The notes: generated by a model not told the origin, from the sequence alone. A stretch of 7,672 nucleotides of DNA from Caulobacter sp. (GCA_014378155.1 JACMOF010000523.1:1-7672), one strand, 5' to 3'. Shown: positions 1-4,826, counted from the stretch's first letter. Made by a program: numbers and translations.

Positions 1-2
1 GC

Positions 3-107
3 GAGAAGATCACCATCTTCGGCCAGGACAAGCAGTTCATCGCGGTCAACTGGTCCGACCTGCCGCACTGGAGAATTTTTCGAGCGAAGTGGTTCCGGTT
101 CGCGTGA
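3..107 (+). CDS. 3' end of an unidentified protein gene (5' end outside window)
   Basis: Only the last 34 codons are present, in the frame starting at base 3 and ending with TGA at 105-107. Through base 71 every codon ends in G or C (23 of 23), as expected for a real gene of this genome; the other forward frames lack this. The visible C-terminus contains ITIFGQDKQF and AVNWSDLPHW, which I do not recognise. From base 72 the third-position bias collapses because the frame enters a dispersed repeat, which supplies the last 11 residues (RIFRAKWFRFA) and the stop. The original stop was probably near base 72 and may have been displaced by the repeat. The gene converges on the aquaporin gene. Confidence 0.65.
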   Translation, partial: EKITIFGQDKQFIAVNWSDLPHWRIFRAKWFRFA

Positions 108-177
108 AGAAAAATGCGTCAAAACAGAAGATTAGAGCTCACGGCCTGACGCAGCCAGGTCGGGAAATGCTCTAGGG
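72..177. repeat. Dispersed palindromic intergenic repeat (alphaproteobacterial type)
   Basis: The stretch carries the recognisable pieces TTTTTCGAGCGAAGTGG, CCGGTTCGCGTGAAGAAAA and GCGTCAAAACA, followed by TAGAGC and, at the far end, GCTCTAG. I recall this arrangement as a very common intergenic repeat of Caulobacterales and Rhizobiales genomes. TAGAGC (133-138) and GCTCTA (169-174) are perfect inverted arms. Between them GCCTG (144-148) can pair with CAGGT (156-160), giving a long imperfect hairpin. A second small palindrome, TTCGAGCGAA, sits near 80-89. The repeat lies between two convergent genes and could act as a bidirectional transcript end, but no T-run is seen. The exact edges are estimated by eye. 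Confidence 0.7.
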
Positions 178-196
178 AGGACGCCCTGGGCGCGCC

Positions 197-859
197 TCAA
201 CCCACCTTCAGCACATTGAAGCGGTAGAGCAGCGCGCCCAGCACCGCCCCGATCGCCGGCGCCACGAAGAACAGCCACAACTGGGCCAGGGTCTGTCCGC
301 CCATAAAGATGGCAGGGCCGAAGCTACGGGCCGGATTGACCGAGACGCCGGTCACCTGAATGCCAACGATGTGGATTACCGCGAGGGCGATGCCGATCCC
401 CAGGCCCGCGAAGCCGGGCGCGGCGTCGGTGCCGGTCGACCCCAGGATGACGATGACAAAGAGCGCCGTCATCACCACCTCGAACAGGAAGGCCGCCTGC
501 ACTGGGAGCGCGCCGCCGTAGCCAGGACCCCAACCATTCTGGCCCAGGCCGTGGGCCGTGCCGCCCGCGATGGCCAGCAACACCGCCGCCCCCGCCGTCG
601 CGCCGACAAACTGAGCGGCCCAATAGAGCACCATCTCCTTGGCGCTGATGCGATTGGCGACGATGGCCGCCAAGCTGACCGCCGGATTGACGTGACAGCC
701 GGACACCGGGCCGATGCCGTAGGCCATGGCGATGATCGCGAACCCGAACGCCAAGGCTATGCCCAGTTGTCCGACATGATCGCCGCCCAACACCGCCGCG
801 CCGCAGCCAAACAAGACCAGAGCAAACGTGCCGACGAACTCGGCAACGAGTTTTGACAT
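197..859 (-). CDS. aqpZ: Aquaporin Z-type water channel
   Basis: This is a 220-residue inner-membrane channel of the MIP family, predicted to form tetramers passing water. Both signature half-helix motifs are present: NPA at residues 58-60 (GCHVNPAVS) and NPAR at 175-178 (SVNPARSFGP). The positions lining the selectivity filter match the water-specific class: Phe38, His163 and Arg178; the fourth filter position is Val172, where E. coli AqpZ has Thr. Length and the opening MSKLVAEFVGTFALVLFGCG fit AqpZ. An ATG 33 bases further upstream (892) is in frame, but GGAGG lies just before the ATG at 859 and the family N-terminus begins there, so the shorter form is chosen. The AraC-type regulator gene lies 131 bases upstream on the same strand. 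That gap holds a short GC-rich hairpin (963-975, stem GGGCG/CGCCC) but no convincing promoter. Confidence 0.95.
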   Translation of the reverse strand: MSKLVAEFVGTFALVLFGCGAAVLGGDHVGQLGIALAFGFAIIAMAYGIGPVSGCHVNPAVSLAAIVANRISAKEMVLYWAAQFVGATAGAAVLLAIAGGTAHGLGQNGWGPGYGGALPVQAAFLFEVVMTALFVIVILGSTGTDAAPGFAGLGIGIALAVIHIVGIQVTGVSVNPARSFGPAIFMGGQTLAQLWLFFVAPAIGAVLGALLYRFNVLKVG

Positions 860-990
860 TTGACCGCCTCCCTCACCCGCGCCCATCTGCACCTCGAAGG
901 CAGGCGCGGCGAGCTTGTCTCTGTTGGGCGAGTCTTGGAATAGGCGAAATCTCTAGGCGATCGGGCGGGCCGCCCCAGGACGCGCCGGAC

Positions 991-1902
991 TTAGGTCTCG
1001 ACCAGCATGTCTGGACGGCCCCGCAGGCGGGCGACGTCACGCAGAGGCGGCGCGCCGAACAGCCTGGCGTATTCGCGGCTGAACTGCGAGGCGCTATCGT
1101 AGCCCACGGCATGGCCGGCCGACCCCGCGTCCAGGCGCTGCACCAAGATCAGCTTGCGCGCCTCCTGCAGGCGAATCTGCTTCTGGTACTGAAGGGGGCT
1201 GAGGGCGGTGACCGCCTTGAAATGGCGATGTAAGGCCGAAGGACTCATGCGGGCCTCGGCGGCCAGATCCTCGATGCGGAACGGCTCGTCGAAGTGTTGC
1301 TTGATCCAGCCAATTGCCCGGCGGACCTGACGCATGCGGCCATTGGCCCGGGTAATCTGGGCCAAGCGTGGCCCCTGGTCGCCCAGCAAGATGCGATAGA
1401 GGATCTCGCGCTCGATCAGCGGCGCGAGCACGGCGGCGTCGCGCGGGGTCTCCATCAACCGCACCATTCGCATCACCGCGTCCAGCAGCGGCGGATTGAC
1501 CTCGCTGACCGCCATGGCCCCGATCAGGGGACCGCCGTCATGGGCCAGGGCCGCCTCGCCGACCGTCTGCAGCAGCAGGTCGCCGATCACCTCGGGATCC
1601 AGTTCCATGCGGAAACAGAGATAGGGCGTCTCAGGTGTCGCCTCGATCACTTGGCCGATCACTGGCAGGTCGACCGACACCACGACATAGCGCAGGGCGT
1701 CATAGATCAGGGTTTGGCCGCCACTGATCACCTGCTTGGTTCCTTGGGCCACCACGCAGACGGCGGCGCCGAACACCCCATGCACCGGTTCGCTCGGCTG
1801 GCTGGTCCGCACCACCGCGCAACGCGGGCCGCAGACCTCATACGAACCGTCTTGCGGGGCGTATCGTTCAATCAACGCGGCGAGTTCGCCCTGTTCGGCC
1901 AT
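991..1902 (-). CDS. AraC-family transcriptional regulator (AraC_N + double HTH)
   Basis: This is a 303-residue cytoplasmic DNA-binding protein. Residues about 20-175 resemble the AraC-type N-terminal ligand/dimerisation domain (Pfam AraC_N). The C-terminus holds the paired helix-turn-helix of the AraC/XylS family. The first helix pair is at about 209-230 (DLAAEARMSPSALHRHFKAV) and the second at about 258-283. The latter contains the near-invariant signature VGYDSASQFSREYARLFG, followed by PP. AAAGGAA lies 8 bases before the ATG at 1902, supporting this start; the stop is TAA at 991-993. It is read toward the aquaporin gene and away from the small gene at 2105. Relatives include YqhC-like regulators of aldehyde or alcohol responses, but the ligand cannot be read from the sequence. 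Targets could be itself, the divergent gene or the aquaporin; all three are inference. Confidence 0.93.
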   Translation of the reverse strand: MAEQGELAALIERYAPQDGSYEVCGPRCAVVRTSQPSEPVHGVFGAAVCVVAQGTKQVISGGQTLIYDALRYVVVSVDLPVIGQVIEATPETPYLCFRMELDPEVIGDLLLQTVGEAALAHDGGPLIGAMAVSEVNPPLLDAVMRMVRLMETPRDAAVLAPLIEREILYRILLGDQGPRLAQITRANGRMRQVRRAIGWIKQHFDEPFRIEDLAAEARMSPSALHRHFKAVTALSPLQYQKQIRLQEARKLILVQRLDAGSAGHAVGYDSASQFSREYARLFGAPPLRDVARLRGRPDMLVET

Positions 1903-1929
1903 GAGAAATTCCTTTCCGCAACGCCCACT

Positions 1930-1958
1930 CTCCTAGCCAAGCCACGAACATGCGTCAC
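1930..1958 (-). promoter_or_regulatory. Candidate housekeeping promoter of the AraC-type gene
   Basis: Read on the - strand, GTGACG (1953-1958) matches five of six bases of the Caulobacter -35 element TTGACG. Fifteen bases later GCTAGGAG (1930-1937) partly matches the -10 consensus GCTANAWC. Transcription would begin about 20-25 bases before the ATG, leaving room for the ribosome binding site. The match was found by eye and is only moderate. Confidence 0.35.
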
Positions 1959-2001
1959 GCCTTCGGGAGATGATGTGCAGGATCGTGCAATCAAGGCGGA
2001 G

Positions 2002-2024
2002 CATCGGTCTATCGAACATCGGTC
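2002..2024. repeat. Direct repeat CATCGGTC x2 in the divergent intergenic region
   Basis: CATCGGTC occurs at 2002-2009 and again at 2017-2024, 15 bases apart start to start. It lies roughly midway between the AraC-type gene and the gene at 2105. AraC-family proteins usually bind pairs of direct half-sites, so this could be an operator, but the 15-base period is shorter than the usual two helical turns and chance is not excluded. The remainder of 1903-2104 shows nothing else I can support apart from the promoter candidate noted separately. Confidence 0.3.
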
Positions 2025-2104
2025 GGCATAAGTCACATTGGCGAGGTCGGCGTCGTCACCGTCCTTGTCTGGTCGTGGCGAAGCCGCCTGCCCCCGAGGT
2101 CCTC

Positions 2105-2413
2105 ATGAAATACTATCCCAAGATCGCGCGCTGGGTGTCCGGTGTGTGGGCCAGCGCCGATGGCGTCGCCCTGGAACTGCGCATGGACGGCCGGTTCGAA
2201 GAACGCCACGACGGCGAGGTCGTGTTCACCGGCCATTACGAGATGGAAGGCGACGACGTGCGCCTGTTCGAGGATGGCGGCGGCCTGCTGATTGGCCGCC
2301 TTACAGAGGGCCGTCTTAGCTTGGAGCCGCCGCCTCGCCCGCGCGATGTCGGTCGATTTCCGGCTCGAAACCAACGTCGGACTTCCCTCGGCCGATCGCA
2401 CCCCCTATATTGA
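2105..2413 (+). CDS. Small hypothetical protein, possibly Atu4866-like
   Basis: This is a 102-residue protein without signal peptide or membrane segment. GAGG (2096-2099) five bases before the ATG supports this start; the frame is open further upstream to 1970, but that part has poor codon use. The core has spaced motifs: VSGVWASADG at residues 11-20, MDGRFEERHDG at 27-37, then FTGHYEMEGDDVRLFEDGGG at 41-60. The pattern W-x-x-ADG, DGRFEE, then G-x-Y before an Asp-rich turn recalls the small beta-barrel Atu4866-type family (about 80 residues), but this is a weak match from memory. After about residue 75 third positions lose their G/C bias and the tail is rich in Arg and Pro, so the last 25 or so residues may be a read-through extension or the result of a frameshift. 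The stop codon overlaps the likely -10 box of ssrA. Confidence 0.6.
   Translation: MKYYPKIARWVSGVWASADGVALELRMDGRFEERHDGEVVFTGHYEMEGDDVRLFEDGGGLLIGRLTEGRLSLEPPPRPRDVGRFPARNQRRTSLGRSHPLY
2406..2411 (+). promoter_or_regulatory. Likely -10 box of ssrA
   Basis: TATATT stands seven bases before G2418, where the first hairpin of the acceptor piece begins, so spacing fits transcription starting at the tmRNA 5' end. It is an AT-rich island in GC-rich surroundings. No good TTGACG-like -35 box is seen at the expected distance (2383-2388 is TTCCCT), which weakens the call. Confidence 0.45.
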
Positions 2414-2417
2414 GTTT

Positions 2418-2500
2418 GTCCGGGTTCGCTCGGACTATGGGGATAAACGCGCACGTAATAAGCGGACTGGACCCGGGTGCGATTCCCGGCGGCTCCACCA
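2418..2500 (+). ncRNA. ssrA: tmRNA acceptor piece
   Basis: This is the 3' half of the tRNA-like domain, transcribed first. It begins with a hairpin GTCCG (2418-2422)/CGGAC (2431-2435) with an 8-base loop. It then has the strand CACGT for pairing with the coding piece, a T-arm CCGGG-TGCGATT-CCCGG, and the acceptor strand CGGCTCC followed by discriminator A and an encoded CCA (2498-2500). The T-loop is TGCGATT where tRNAs and most tmRNAs have TTCGATT, so the position usually modified to pseudouridine is G in the gene. About 83 nt, which fits my memory of the Caulobacter acceptor piece. Confidence 0.88.
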
Positions 2501-2530
2501 ACTCTTTCCCGAGTTATCGCGGGACTGCAT
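2501..2530 (+). other. Intervening segment removed from pre-tmRNA
   Basis: These thirty bases lie between the encoded CCA end and the first G of the acceptor stem on the coding piece. TCCCG (2507-2511) and CGGGA (2520-2524) form a 5-bp hairpin with an 8-base loop on top of the acceptor stem. tRNA-type 5' and 3' processing (RNase P at 2530/2531 and a 3' nuclease after 2500) would free the two pieces. The boundaries are inferred from pairing, not measured. Confidence 0.8.
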
Positions 2531-2710
2531 GGGGCCGATCAGCATCGGCAGACGTGTAAAGGTGTATGCTTTCTCTCGGCGTGGCTCACCGTTTCGGGCC
2601 ATTTTTCTAAATGCGAACGATAACTTCGCTGAAGAGTTCGCCATCGCCGCGTAATGCGGTGCGGGTGATCTCGCCTCTTAAGTCCTAGGGGTTCAGATCC
2701 CTAGGCGGGG
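2531..2710 (+). ncRNA. ssrA: tmRNA coding piece
   Basis: It starts with GGGGCCG, the 5' strand of the acceptor stem, then the D-like region and ACGTG for the inter-piece helix. A pseudoknot before the tag is visible: GGTG (2561-2564) pairs with CACC (2587-2590), and TGGC (2582-2585) from its loop pairs with GCCA (2598-2601). The tag frame follows, then a small hairpin GGGTG (2663-2667)/CGCCT (2672-2676) and a strong one CCTAGGG (2684-2690)/CCCTAGG (2699-2705). The end near 2706-2710 is an estimate. Confidence 0.85.
2613..2654 (+). other. ssrA: tmRNA tag reading frame, ANDNFAEEFAIAA
   Basis: Thirteen codons from the resume codon GCG (2613-2615) to TAA (2652-2654) encode ANDNFAEEFAIAA; the charged Ala adds one more residue in front. 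The tag I recall for C. crescentus is ANDNFAEEFAVAA, so Val has become Ile before the final AA. The N-terminal half is the part bound by SspB-alpha and the final residues are bound by ClpX. The frame has no start codon of its own and is used only after the ribosome switches templates. Confidence 0.95.
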
Positions 2711-2713
2711 CCC

Positions 2714-2741
2714 GGAGGGAGCCTGCCAACAGAATCCCTCC
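2714..2741 (+). terminator. Possible ssrA terminator hairpin
   Basis: GGAGGGA (2714-2720) and TCCCTCC (2735-2741) are perfect 7-bp arms around a 14-base loop, placed just after the tmRNA. Only a weak T-run (TTT in ACTTTCC) follows, so intrinsic termination is plausible but not proven; the hairpin could instead protect the coding piece end during processing. Confidence 0.4.
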
Positions 2742-2767
2742 ACTTTCCACCAGAACGCGGCGCTTTA

Positions 2768-2786
2768 CCTCCCCAAAGCGGGGAGG
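2768..2786. repeat. Short perfect palindrome CCTCCCC/GGGGAGG
   Basis: Seven-base arms CCTCCCC (2768-2774) and GGGGAGG (2780-2786) flank the loop AAAGC, with TTTA before and GAATAAAAA after. I recall CTCCCC/GGGGAG palindromes recurring between genes in Caulobacter-like genomes. On the + strand the trailing run is A rather than T, so it is not a standard terminator for ssrA. The rest of 2742-2878 holds no gene; GCTACTCT (2832-2839) resembles a Caulobacter -10 box for sspB, but no -35 box accompanies it. Confidence 0.5.
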
Positions 2787-2878
2787 GAATAAAAACGGCG
2801 CGCCCCCACCTTCTCCCCGCCACCGCGACACGCTACTCTCCGCGCTTCGTTTCCAGTTCTTGCTTTTCGATGGACCGC

Positions 2879-3364
2879 ATGGCCCAGACCAATCCGCCTG
2901 AAGACCTGATGCAATACGAGGCGATGGCCCAGGACGCACTGCGTGGCGTGGTCAAGGCCGCCCTGCGCAAGGCCGCCGCGCCCGGCGGCCTGCCCGAGCC
3001 CCATCATCTGTACATCACCTTCAAGACCCAGGCGGCCGGCGTGTCGGGGCCGCAGGACCTTCTCGGCAAGTATCCCGATGAGATGACCATCATCCTGCAG
3101 CACCAGTACTGGGACCTGGCGCCGGGCGAGACCTTCTTCTCGGTCACCCTGAAGTTCGGCGGCCAGCCCAAGCGTTTGTCGGTGCCCTATGCAGCCGTGA
3201 CGCGGTTCTACGATCCATCGGTGCAATTCGCCTTGCAGTTCGAGGCGCCCGAGATCGTGCCGCAGGCGCCGGAGCCGGACCCAGAGCCCGAAACCACTGG
3301 GCCATCCGAGGGCGGCGAGGACGCGCCGAAGATCATCTCCCTCGACCAGTTCCGCAAGAAGTAG
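2879..3364 (+). CDS. sspB: SspB-alpha, ClpXP adaptor for ssrA-tagged proteins
   Basis: This is a cytoplasmic adaptor that binds the tmRNA tag and tethers tagged proteins to ClpX for degradation by ClpXP. The 161-residue product has the folded substrate-binding domain at about residues 1-123, including PPEDLMQYEA, HHLYITFKT, HQYWDLAPGETFFSVTLKFG and RLSVPYAAVTRFYDP. A Pro/Glu-rich flexible linker follows (about 124-150), then a C-terminal ClpX-docking peptide ending IISLDQFRKK. This layout is that of the alphaproteobacterial SspB-alpha family. An ATG at 2870 is in frame, but the opening MAQTNPPEDLMQY from 2879 matches the Caulobacter N-terminus as I recall it, so 2879 is preferred; neither start has a strong ribosome site. 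The tmRNA whose tag it reads is about 170 bases upstream, and a thioesterase gene starts 6 bases after its stop. Confidence 0.95.
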   Translation: MAQTNPPEDLMQYEAMAQDALRGVVKAALRKAAAPGGLPEPHHLYITFKTQAAGVSGPQDLLGKYPDEMTIILQHQYWDLAPGETFFSVTLKFGGQPKRLSVPYAAVTRFYDPSVQFALQFEAPEIVPQAPEPDPEPETTGPSEGGEDAPKIISLDQFRKK

Positions 3365-3370
3365 TCGCGC

Positions 3371-3856
3371 GTGAGCGACATCGCCCCAAACGAGGTGGTT
3401 TCGGACACCCCGCAGGCCCTGACGGACGAGGCGATCCTGGCGCGATTCCATGCCGCCAAGACCGTGCCGGGCAGCGCCCGCACGCTGGGCTTTCGCATGG
3501 TGTCGGTGAATCAGGCCGAACGGCGCGTAGAGATCGCCTTCGAGCCGTCGATCGAGGCCGTGGGCAACCCGATGGGCCAGGTGCAGGGCGGCTATGTCAG
3601 CGCCATGCTGGACGAATGCATGTCGGTGGCGGGCATGATCACCTCGGGCATGACCTGCGTGGTCCCGACGCTGGAGATGAAGACCAGCTTCCTGCGACCT
3701 GCCATTCCCGGCCCGCTGCGGGGCGTCGGCTGGGTGGTCAAGTGGGGCAAGACCGTCTGCTTTACCGAGGGCGAGCTCTACGATCCCCAAGGCCGTCTGC
3801 TGGCCAAGGCCAGCGCCACGGCCATCCCCACGCCCTTCGCGAAGTTCAAGAAGTAG
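3371..3856 (+). CDS. PaaI-type hotdog-fold thioesterase
   Basis: This is a 161-residue cytoplasmic enzyme of the 4HBT/PaaI hotdog superfamily, which hydrolyses acyl-CoA or similar thioesters, usually as a tetramer. The core signature is at residues 66-81: Asn66, Pro67, MGQVQGGY, then Ala79-Met-Leu-Asp81. In the family the usual form is N-x-x-G-x-x-HGG followed by a catalytic Asp or Glu; here the His of HGG is Gln72, an accepted variant. The later strands LEMKTSFLRPAIPGPLRG and ASATAIPTPF also fit. The start is GTG at 3371, 6 bases after the sspB stop, with only a weak purine run (AAGAAG) ahead, which suggests translational coupling. The substrate cannot be deduced, and no link to proteolysis is established. 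Confidence 0.9.
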   Translation: MSDIAPNEVVSDTPQALTDEAILARFHAAKTVPGSARTLGFRMVSVNQAERRVEIAFEPSIEAVGNPMGQVQGGYVSAMLDECMSVAGMITSGMTCVVPTLEMKTSFLRPAIPGPLRGVGWVVKWGKTVCFTEGELYDPQGRLLAKASATAIPTPFAKFKK

Positions 3857-3862
3857 AGCGCG

Positions 3863-4714
3863 ATGCGGCGTATCGCGGGCCTGTTTCTGGGTTTGCTGCT
3901 GCTGGCCGCGCCCGCTCTCGCCCAGAGCGGGGTTTCTCCCGCCGCGCCAACGCCTTCCAGCCCCTACCGGAGTCCGTTCGCCAATTGGGCCGCCGTCGTT
4001 GTCGCCGGTGACTGGCACGCCCATTCGGATGGCCCGACAGAAGCGTTCGACAACGCCCGCCGCGACGTCAGCCTGACCCTGGCGGATCTGGGTTTCGCGC
4101 GCGACGCCATAAGACAGTATTCCGTACGGCCCGAGCGTTATCCCGCCGTGAGGCCCGGAAAGACCGACCTCGGCGTCATTCACGCCGGACTGCGCAAGCT
4201 GGCCGCCCGAAACACGGCCGGCTGTCTGTTCTACATAAGCAGCCATGGCGCGCCGGAGGGGGTGGTGCTGGACGAGGGGATTTTGCCGCCTCACCTGCTG
4301 GCGGCGGTGATCAACGACGCCTGTCCCGGCCGCCCCTCGATCGTGGTGATCTCCGCCTGTTTCTCCGGTGTGTTCGTGGCGCCCCTTCAAAAGAGCAACC
4401 GGATGATCCTGACGGCGGCGCGATCGGATCGCACCTCGTTCGGCTGCAGCGCGGACGACAAGTATCCCTATTTCGACGACTGCTTCCTGTCGTCGGCACC
4501 TTTGGCTCCCGACTTCGCCGCCTTGGGCCGGGCTGTGCAGGCCTGCGTGGCCAGGAAGGAGCGGGACACCGGCGCGCAGCCGCCCTCGGAGCCGCAGTTG
4601 TGGATCGGGGCCGACCTGCGCCCTCTGCTGCCGCTCTACACCCTCTCACACCCCCCGCCGAAGCCCACCGCGCGGCCGCCGGCTAGGCTCAAGAGGCCGG
4701 CGCCCAAGCGTTGA
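3863..4714 (+). CDS. Exported legumain/caspase-like peptidase, family C13
   Basis: This is a 283-residue protein with a signal peptide at residues 1-20 (MRRIAGLFLGLLLLAAPALA, cut before Gln21), so it probably acts in the periplasm. The clan CD catalytic pair is visible: His128-Gly129 in YISSHGAPEG after a hydrophobic strand, and Cys166 in VVISACFSGV after another. That His-Gly / Ala-Cys-x-Ser-Gly arrangement is typical of Peptidase_C13 (legumain, GPI8) and related caspase-fold enzymes. The first strand, AAVVVAGDWHAH, also fits the C13 opening. Four more cysteines (121, 154, 195, 207) could form disulfides. The last 25 residues are Pro/Lys/Arg-rich and probably unstructured. The ATG is 6 bases after the thioesterase stop, making it third in the sspB cluster. 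Substrate specificity and role are unknown; it could be a processing peptidase. Confidence 0.88.
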   Translation: MRRIAGLFLGLLLLAAPALAQSGVSPAAPTPSSPYRSPFANWAAVVVAGDWHAHSDGPTEAFDNARRDVSLTLADLGFARDAIRQYSVRPERYPAVRPGKTDLGVIHAGLRKLAARNTAGCLFYISSHGAPEGVVLDEGILPPHLLAAVINDACPGRPSIVVISACFSGVFVAPLQKSNRMILTAARSDRTSFGCSADDKYPYFDDCFLSSAPLAPDFAALGRAVQACVARKERDTGAQPPSEPQLWIGADLRPLLPLYTLSHPPPKPTARPPARLKRPAPKR

Positions 4715-4760
4715 GGATCGAAAGTCTGCGGGAAAGAGCTCCGGCGGCGCCACGAATCCT

Positions 4761-4788
4761 TTGATCCGTCGCCCGGGCGCCCTAGAAG
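4761..4788 (+). promoter_or_regulatory. Candidate promoter of the serine hydrolase gene
   Basis: TTGATC (4761-4766) and CCTAGAAG (4781-4788), 14 bases apart, resemble the Caulobacter housekeeping elements TTGACG and GCTANAWC at an allowed spacing. Transcription would start about 30 bases before the GTG. The match is partial and found by eye. No clear terminator for the preceding operon is seen in 4715-4760. Confidence 0.35.
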
Positions 4789-4826
4789 TTTGATCATCCC
4801 CTGCCCTAACCATTGAGGTCTTGTTC

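Larger units (their letters stand above)
2418..2710 (+). ncRNA. ssrA: Transfer-messenger RNA, circularly permuted two-piece form
   Basis: tmRNA rescues ribosomes stalled on broken messages: alanylated tmRNA enters the A site with SmpB, translation switches to its internal tag frame, and the released protein carries a degradation tag. In alphaproteobacteria the gene is permuted, so the 3' acceptor part comes first, then a spacer that is cut out, then the coding part. All three are visible: a T-arm and acceptor strand ending CCA at 2500, a 30-base spacer, then GGGGCCG at 2531 and the tag frame at 2613-2654. GGGGCCG (2531-2537) pairs fully with CGGCTCC (2490-2496), and the third pair is G-U (2533/2494), the identity signal for alanyl-tRNA synthetase. 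CACGT (2452-2456) pairs with ACGTG (2552-2556), joining the two pieces. The 3' boundary is estimated from the last strong hairpin (2684-2705); the mature end could differ by 10 bases or more. Confidence 0.96.

Noticed and set aside
371..856. Open frame on the + strand over the aquaporin gene
   Set aside because: Aquaporin on the opposite strand has both NPA motifs and a clear ribosome site; the + strand product is Arg/Asp-rich with no known fold.
963..975. GGGCG/CGCCC hairpin after the AraC-type gene as a terminator
   Set aside because: The stem is only five pairs and has no T-run on the - strand side, so in GC-rich DNA it is not distinguishable from chance.
1294..2031. Open frame on the + strand over the AraC-type gene
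   Set aside because: The opposite strand encodes the full AraC double helix-turn-helix; this product is His/Gln/Asp-rich shadow sequence.
2451..2500. A stand-alone tRNA gene suggested by the T-arm and CCA end
   Set aside because: No anticodon arm or D-arm precedes it; the acceptor strand pairs with GGGGCCG downstream, which makes it the tmRNA acceptor piece.
2292..2654. Apparent 120-residue protein ending in ANDNFAEEFAIAA
   Set aside because: The frame runs through the tmRNA; only the last 13 codons are translated, as the tag, after template switching.
2765..4390. Long open frame on the - strand (541 codons) opposite sspB, the thioesterase and the C13 peptidase
   Set aside because: Its product is low-complexity (His, Arg, Gly, Gln rich), has no recognisable domain, and lies opposite three well-supported genes; it is a by-product of high GC content.
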